From NCBI GenBank assembly GCA_018902795.1, contig JAHIQD010000010.1:1-64000 (forward strand): a stretch of 64,000 nt of DNA, given 5' to 3'. Position 1 is the stretch's first letter. Each line of letters opens with the position of its first letter. Under the pieces are notes generated by a model. The model ran no database searches and was not told where the DNA came from. It saw nothing but the letters and a program-made list of their open reading frames with translations. Source of the DNA: Bacteroidota bacterium. Lineage in GTDB: Bacteria; Bacteroidota; Bacteroidia; Flavobacteriales; Weeksellaceae. The position numbers and the translations under genes were made by a program. Of this stretch, positions 59,760 through 64,000 are shown in pieces.

Positions 59760-61112
59760 CTATTTTTCCATTACGGCATATCCGCCCACCGGTAAGTAAA
59801 AACTTTTATCCTGTGAAAAATCCTTTACCGGACCACTGAAAACATTTTTAAACGTTCCGGAAACATTTTCATAATCGATGGTAAAAGACACATTTTCTTT
59901 AGAAAAATTGAGAACGACCAAAACCTCATCTTTCCCGTTTTTTCTGACATAAGCTAAAACTTTATCATCTGCAGAAGTTTTCAGAATTTGAGTTTCTGCT
60001 GCAGGATCCCCGCCTCTTAATGCCGGGTTATTCGATTTCAAGTTCAGCAACGTTTTATAGAAACCGTGAAGTTCATTGGTCCCCGTCCATGGAATTGGAT
60101 CTTTCTCGAAAAACTCAAGGCGTTTTGTTTTTAAAGGCAGTTCCTGAGCGTTATAAATCAGGGGAACCCCGTTCCAGGTAACCGAAAACACGGCTAAAGG
60201 TTTTGCAAGCACGCCATATTTCTCATATTCGGTCCCGTTCCAGGTATTTTCGTCGTGGTTGGAAGTAAACCAGGCTCTCATCGAACCGTCTCCGATCGCT
60301 GAATATCTTGAAAGAAGATTTTTTAAATCATCAAAAGAAGCTTTTCCGTCGTTATAATCTTTTGTTTTGTGCATCCAGTTCCAAATGTAACTTGCATCGA
60401 AAACTTTACCATAATCAGGATTGTCGAGTTCGTCGAATTCGCCGAGCCAGAAAAGCGGTTTCAGTTTTTCTACTTCCGGTCTTGCCTGCTGCCAGAAATC
60501 TACTTCTACCCAAGCCGCCAGATCGCAGCGGAATCCGTCGATATTGGTTTCGCGAACCCAGAATTTCATGGCATCAATCATTGCCAGCCGCATTTTCGGG
60601 TTGCTGTAATCAAGTTCAATAATATCATCCATTCCGGAAGCGATCTGAAAATCGCTGGTTTTAGGATCCTTGAGATAAAATTCAGGGTTGGTTTTCGTCC
60701 ATACATGATCCCAGCCTGTGTGATTGGCTACCCAGTCGATGATCACTTTGAAACCCATTTTATGTGCTTCATCCACCATATGTTTAAAATCGCCCATGGT
60801 GCCGAATTCCGGATTAATAGCGGTATAATCCTGTGCTGCATACTGACTTCCCAAAGGTCCTTTTTTGTTTTTCTGTGCGATGGGTGTGATCGGCATAAAC
60901 CAGAGTGTTTTCACTCCCATGTCCTTCAGCCGCGGCATTTCTTTTTCAAAAGCGCGGAAAGTGCCTTCCTGAGTGTATTGTCTTATATTAACTTCGTAAA
61001 TATTGGTGGTATGTTTCCACTCGCTGGGCAAATCGTTCATTGTGGTGGATTTTTGGGTGGTGCAGGAAATAATTCCCAGGCCTATAATTGCTAAAAGGAT
61101 CAGTTTTTTCAT
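59760..61112 (-). CDS. GH13 alpha-amylase-family lipoprotein
   Basis: A 450-residue GH13 enzyme with a lipoprotein signal (GLGIISC, C17), so it is anchored outside the cytoplasm. Conserved regions: DWVANHTGWDH (I), GFRCDLAAW with nucleophile D198 (II), WLGEFDEL with acid/base E225 (III) and FTSNHDENTW (IV). It is a paralogue of the cytoplasmic enzyme at 18442-19770, sharing the N-terminal NIYEVNIRQYTQEGTFRAF-type start. It heads the operon with the GreA-like gene and thyA, an unexpected pairing. Likely releases maltodextrins from external starch or glycogen. Confidence 0.92.
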   Translation of the reverse strand: MKKLILLAIIGLGIISCTTQKSTTMNDLPSEWKHTTNIYEVNIRQYTQEGTFRAFEKEMPRLKDMGVKTLWFMPITPIAQKNKKGPLGSQYAAQDYTAINPEFGTMGDFKHMVDEAHKMGFKVIIDWVANHTGWDHVWTKTNPEFYLKDPKTSDFQIASGMDDIIELDYSNPKMRLAMIDAMKFWVRETNIDGFRCDLAAWVEVDFWQQARPEVEKLKPLFWLGEFDELDNPDYGKVFDASYIWNWMHKTKDYNDGKASFDDLKNLLSRYSAIGDGSMRAWFTSNHDENTWNGTEYEKYGVLAKPLAVFSVTWNGVPLIYNAQELPLKTKRLEFFEKDPIPWTGTNELHGFYKTLLNLKSNNPALRGGDPAAETQILKTSADDKVLAYVRKNGKDEVLVVLNFSKENVSFTIDYENVSGTFKNVFSGPVKDFSQDKSFYLPVGGYAVMEK

Positions 61113-61250
61113 TCTAATGATTTAGGACAAATGTATTATTTTTAAATTGAAATTCCGAATGAGAGCGGATTAAAAGAATCATGTGTGGGCATAAAAAAAA
61201 CATTATTATAATACAGGGAGAATGCAATAAAAATTTAACAATTGGGCATA

Positions 61251-61273
61251 AAAAAACCCCGAAAATATCGGGG
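61251..61273 (-). terminator. Terminator of the PRiA4_ORF3-like gene
   Basis: A 6-bp stem CCCCGA/TCGGGG with a 5-nt loop, leading into T residues on the minus strand (A-run at 61250-61256), 13 bp after the stop at 61286. Confidence 0.85.
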
Positions 61274-61285
61274 CTGCACATTTTT

Positions 61286-61879
61286 TTAAACTTCTTCCGA
61301 AGAATCATCTTCGAAAAAATCGTCATTGAAGTCATCCTCTTCTTCGTCGTCATCAAAATTTTCGTCGTCATCATCGGCAAAATTTCCACTGGTGAAATTT
61401 TCGTCGAAGTTATCAAAATCATCGTCCAGCAAAGGCATTACAGAATTTTTTGCGGCTCTTTTTCCGCCTGATTTAGTTGGTGCTTTCAAAGGCATGTTCC
61501 CGAAACGGAAAACGGTAATTGGATAATTTACTGCAGGTTTTTCGTCAATGATTTCTACCAGTTCGCAGAAAAACTCCCAGAGATCCATGAAACCATACTG
61601 AAAATGCAGCTTATCACCTACCTGCTCAAAAGCTTCAGAAATATAAACATCCGACATGATTTCGCCCTCACCGTCATCGCTCATATCTTCGAGGGGAACT
61701 GTCTTCACCACGGTACCTTCTTCATCCAGAATATTGAAAAGAGATAAATCTTCTCCCAAAAGAGAGAATGCACTTTTAATTCCCAAATGAAGATTCCAAA
61801 GATTCTGTTTGTCTTTAATTTCGACATCTCTGAAAACATCGTCTTTGGTATCTAAAATAATGCGGATTTTATAAACCAT
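61286..61879 (-). CDS. PRiA4_ORF3-like protein with a very acidic tail
   Basis: A 197-residue protein related to the plasmid pRiA4b ORF-3/IS1096 passenger family: VYKIRIILDTKDDVFRDVEI at the start, FSLLGEDLSLFNILDEEG, HFQYGFMDLWEFFCELVEI and YPITVFRFGNMPLKAP. The last 60 residues are almost all D, E, N and F. Function unknown. No mobile-element gene is adjacent, so it is a chromosomal member and not evidence of a transposon. It has a clear two-box promoter. Confidence 0.85.
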   Translation of the reverse strand: MVYKIRIILDTKDDVFRDVEIKDKQNLWNLHLGIKSAFSLLGEDLSLFNILDEEGTVVKTVPLEDMSDDGEGEIMSDVYISEAFEQVGDKLHFQYGFMDLWEFFCELVEIIDEKPAVNYPITVFRFGNMPLKAPTKSGGKRAAKNSVMPLLDDDFDNFDENFTSGNFADDDDENFDDDEEEDDFNDDFFEDDSSEEV

Positions 61880-61923
61880 TTTAGCTTTTAAATTTAGTGT
61901 GAGTTTAGATTGATTTTAGGTTG

Positions 61924-61952
61924 CAAAGATAAAACAATTGCATTTTGACAAA
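61924..61952 (-). promoter_or_regulatory. Two-box promoter of the PRiA4_ORF3-like gene
   Basis: TTTG (61949-61952) and TATCTTTG (61924-61931) on the minus strand are separated by 17 bp, fitting the Bacteroidota sigma factor consensus. The -7 box is 45 bp before ATG 61879. Confidence 0.75.
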
Positions 61953-62005
61953 AAAAATATTTGTCAGCTTTTATTAAAAAAGTTTTGCTTAAATTTTGCC
62001 GTTTT

Positions 62006-63040
62006 CTAATTGCTCTTTTCCAGCATAAAACTGAATTCGGTACCTTCCAAATATACACTTTCTACAGAGATGTTTTCGCCGTGCGCTTCTAAAATGTGCT
62101 TTACGATTGCCAGCCCAAGTCCGGAACCCCCATCATTGCGGTTCCTGCTGGTTTCAACGCGGTAAAACCTTTCAAAAATACGGGGCAGCACTTCAGGTTT
62201 TATTCCCATTCCGTTGTCTTCCACTTTTACCAGAACTTTATTTCTGAGGACATGAGTTCTGATGATAATCTGTGCTTTTTCGCGGTTTGCGTAATGAATC
62301 GCATTGGAGATTAAGTTGATGAGAACCTGTGAAATTTTCTGCTTATCGGCATTTACAAAGATCTGGGCTGCAGAAGTATGAAGCAGCACTTTCGAGTCTT
62401 TGCGCTGGGCTTCCAGATCGAGGAGATCAATGATTTCGCGGATCAGCATATTAATATCAAATCTGCTGATGTTTAAAGTAATTTCGCCGGATTCGTACTG
62501 GTTAATCATGTCCAGATCCTTTACGATATTCAGAAGCCGTTCTACGGATTTATCAATGCGTTCGAGATATTTATCCCGGATAGCCAGATTCTCAACACCG
62601 CCGTCAATAAGTGTTTCCACATATCCCTGGATGGAAAAGAGCGGCGTTTTCAGTTCATGTGAAACATTTCCGATATATTCTTTCCGGTAGGTTTCCATTT
62701 CTTTCATCGTTACCATTTCGGTGGCATTTTTCTGACTGAATTCTGAAACCCTTTCTCCCAACTCCTGAAAATTCATGTCGTTGTCGTCTTCATGTATAAA
62801 ATCTTCCGGAAGAATGGTGGAAATTTTCCTGATCTGCTTTTTGCCGTAGACATTAAAGAGGTAATCTAAAATGAGGTAATTAAAAATAAATATAAAAACT
62901 ACACACAGAAAAAGGGTAAGGTAAAAATTGTTTCTTTCGTGAAAAACCGCGTCGTTGGAATAGTCGAAAACCAATGCAATGACCGACATCACCACAGTTA
63001 AAAAAACAGAAGCCAATAAAGTAAGTTTGTGAAACCTCAT
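62006..63040 (-). CDS. Sensor histidine kinase, PhoR-like
   Basis: A 344-residue kinase: two membrane segments (about 5-27 and 39-62) with only a short external loop, then HisKA with NVSHELKTPLFSIQGYV (phospho-acceptor H128) and HATPase with NLISNAIHYA, DNGMGIKPE and GSGLGLAIVKHILEAHG. It lacks the large external sensor domain and HAMP domain. It lies 9 bp after the response regulator gene and forms a two-component system with it. Phosphate sensing is suggested by family resemblance but not proven. Confidence 0.92.
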   Translation of the reverse strand: MRFHKLTLLASVFLTVVMSVIALVFDYSNDAVFHERNNFYLTLFLCVVFIFIFNYLILDYLFNVYGKKQIRKISTILPEDFIHEDDNDMNFQELGERVSEFSQKNATEMVTMKEMETYRKEYIGNVSHELKTPLFSIQGYVETLIDGGVENLAIRDKYLERIDKSVERLLNIVKDLDMINQYESGEITLNISRFDINMLIREIIDLLDLEAQRKDSKVLLHTSAAQIFVNADKQKISQVLINLISNAIHYANREKAQIIIRTHVLRNKVLVKVEDNGMGIKPEVLPRIFERFYRVETSRNRNDGGSGLGLAIVKHILEAHGENISVESVYLEGTEFSFMLEKSN

Positions 63041-63049
63041 CTCACAAAT

Positions 63050-63727
63050 TTACACAACTAATTTGTAACCAATTCCTTTTAAAGTCTGAATGGTGTGGAT
63101 GCCGAGCTTTTCGCGGAGTCGTCGGATGTGCACATCGATGGTTCTTTCGCCAACAATAACATCGTTGCCCCAAACTTTTTCCAGAATTTCTTCCCGTTTG
63201 AATACTTTATTGGTGTTGGATGCCAGCAAATAAAGCAGGTCGAATTCCTTTTTAGGAAGCAGAAACTGCTGTCCCGCTTTGGATACGCGGAAGTTGTCTT
63301 TATCGATAATCAGGTCGCCAACGGTAATGTTTTTGGCAGCATCAGAAACCTGGGAAGTGAGCTGCAGGAGAGCGTTCACTTTAGAAATAAGCACTTTTGG
63401 CTTGATGATTTTTACGATATAATCGTTTGCGCCAGCCTGAAAGCCTGCAAGCTGGGAAAATTCTTCACTTCGTGCGGAGAGAAAAACGATCAGTGTTTTT
63501 TGAAGTTCTTTGATTTTCCTTAAATCCTGACAGGTTTCGATACCGTCTTTTTCCGGCATCATAACATCCAGAAGAATAAGATCCGGGATGATCTGTTTTG
63601 CTTTTTCAATGCCTTCATTTCCGTTGATGGCAGTGGAAACTTCGTAGCCTTCTTTTTCAAGATTATAGGATAATATTTCTAATATATCCTGTTCATCGTC
63701 AATTAAAAGAATTTTTTTCTGATTCAT
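63050..63727 (-). CDS. OmpR/PhoB-family response regulator
   Basis: A 225-residue regulator: receiver domain with LLIDDEQDILEILS, phospho-acceptor D54 in LLDVMMPEKDG, FLSARS and YIVKIIKP, then a winged-helix domain (PKKEFDLLYLLASN; GERTIDVHIRRLREKLG; LKGIGYKLV). It should bind a direct-repeat operator upstream of target genes. First gene of the two-component operon, divergent from an exported protein gene; a TAACTTTG promoter and a 15-bp dyad lie between. Confidence 0.94.
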   Translation of the reverse strand: MNQKKILLIDDEQDILEILSYNLEKEGYEVSTAINGNEGIEKAKQIIPDLILLDVMMPEKDGIETCQDLRKIKELQKTLIVFLSARSEEFSQLAGFQAGANDYIVKIIKPKVLISKVNALLQLTSQVSDAAKNITVGDLIIDKDNFRVSKAGQQFLLPKKEFDLLYLLASNTNKVFKREEILEKVWGNDVIVGERTIDVHIRRLREKLGIHTIQTLKGIGYKLVV

Positions 63728-63745
63728 CTTTACTATTTAACCTCC

Positions 63746-63753
63746 CAAAGTTA
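63746..63753 (-). promoter_or_regulatory. TAnnTTTG promoter of the two-component operon
   Basis: TAACTTTG on the minus strand, 18 bp before ATG 63727. Confidence 0.55.
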
Positions 63754-63777
63754 ATCAAAAATAAAGTTGGCAGCAGT

Positions 63778-63792
63778 AACATTTGCAATGTT
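63778..63792. promoter_or_regulatory. 15-bp dyad AACATT-TGC-AATGTT, candidate operator
   Basis: A perfect 6+6 inverted repeat with a 3-bp centre lies about 25 bp upstream of the regulator promoter, in the gap shared by divergent genes, where autoregulation or control of the neighbouring gene would be expected. Confidence 0.4.
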
Positions 63793-63918
63793 CATAATTA
63801 GTTAATATTTCGTCCTTTCCGTTCAGGATTTATTAAAACAAACTTAAAACTCACGAAACACCTAACCGCCTGGTTATTTATTTCTTTGCAACAAGAGAAA
63901 TCTTATTAAATAGAATCA

Positions 63919-64000
63919 ATGAAAATGAGCAAACTAAGCATTGCGGTTTTTTTTCTAAGCTGTTCGACAACAGTATTATACGCACAGGAAACTAAAAGCG
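63919..64000 (+). CDS. Exported protein, N-terminus only (cut by window end)
   Basis: ATG 63919 opens a frame of 27 visible residues, MKMSKLSIAVFFL followed by a hydrophobic stretch and VLYAQETKS, a clear signal peptide with a likely cleavage after YAQ. The protein is too short in view to identify. Genes next to PhoR/PhoB-like pairs in flavobacteria are often porins or TonB-dependent receptors, but that is a guess. A TTTCTTTG sequence near 63880 is a near-match to the -7 consensus. Confidence 0.7.
   Translation, partial: MKMSKLSIAVFFLSCSTTVLYAQETKS

Noticed and set aside
60369..61094. 241-residue plus-strand ORF
   Set aside because: Antisense to the lipoprotein amylase; cysteine- and histidine-rich shadow without domain features.
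61286..61879. PRiA4_ORF3-like protein as a sign of a mobile element
   Set aside because: This family is common in chromosomes and no transposase or terminal repeats are nearby.
1..64000. CRISPR array, tRNA or rRNA genes
   Set aside because: No regularly spaced repeats beyond the two hairpins at 183-275, and no cloverleaf-like or rRNA-like sequence was noticed on either strand.

Overview
The window looks like chromosomal DNA of a flavobacterium, most likely a member of the Weeksellaceae (Chryseobacterium/Kaistella-like). The signs are proteins with type IX secretion C-terminal signals (both type A and type B), promoters of the Bacteroidota form TAnnTTTG at about -7 with weak or absent Shine-Dalgarno sequences, and family-typical housekeeping genes (tyrS, purE, purK, thyA, a menF/menI pair, a PhoR/PhoB-like pair). 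No rRNA, tRNA or CRISPR array was seen.

Region 1 (1-10.4 kb) is an AT-rich accessory block. It opens with the 3' end of an IS110-family transposase, followed by a non-coding stretch holding two near-identical 46-bp hairpin repeats. Next comes a tightly packed five-gene operon on the minus strand: hsdR, hsdM and hsdS of a type I restriction-modification system, then an OLD-like AAA ATPase with a TOPRIM domain, then a phospholipase D-like nuclease. The last two are not standard type I subunits and make this the best candidate for an undescribed composite defence system. Upstream lie an unrecognised 265-residue protein and two overlapping micro-ORFs (32 and 38 residues) with their own promoter and terminator.

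Region 2 (10.4-22.6 kb) holds an exported HIUase/haem-binding pair, a Crp/Fnr regulator, a VWA/MoxR-type AAA pair, a secreted protein with two ice-binding (DUF3494) domains, a GT32-type glycosyltransferase, a cytoplasmic GH13 amylase, a FAD monooxygenase with an N-terminal zinc-binding-like module, a parDE toxin-antitoxin pair and a J-domain/KTSC protein.

Region 3 (22.8-45.2 kb) is largely housekeeping: tyrS, acyl-lipid desaturase, two esterases, purE, MFS and EamA transporters, a HI0933-type flavoprotein, a CYTH protein, a CBS protein, purK, an EEP-family protein, a menaquinone-linked operon (acyltransferase, menI, menF, VOC, DUF1543), a PadR/PspC envelope-stress unit, a large secreted beta-helix protein, and cbpA/cbpM. 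A 20-codon micro-ORF with a 13-bp perfect terminator hairpin lies at about 37.9 kb.

Region 4 (45.2-64 kb) holds a small lipoprotein, a 1405-residue T9SS type B repeat protein, a glutamate/dicarboxylate symporter, a serine hydrolase split by a frameshift in an A-run, a second toxin-antitoxin pair, an HMG-CoA synthase-family protein, an M1 aminopeptidase, thyA in an operon with a GreA-like protein and a lipoprotein amylase, a PRiA4_ORF3-like protein, and a PhoR/PhoB-like two-component system. The window ends inside the start of an exported protein gene.

Gene functions are read from motifs and family resemblance only; no database search was possible. Promoter calls are motif matches, and several of them decide between alternative start codons.
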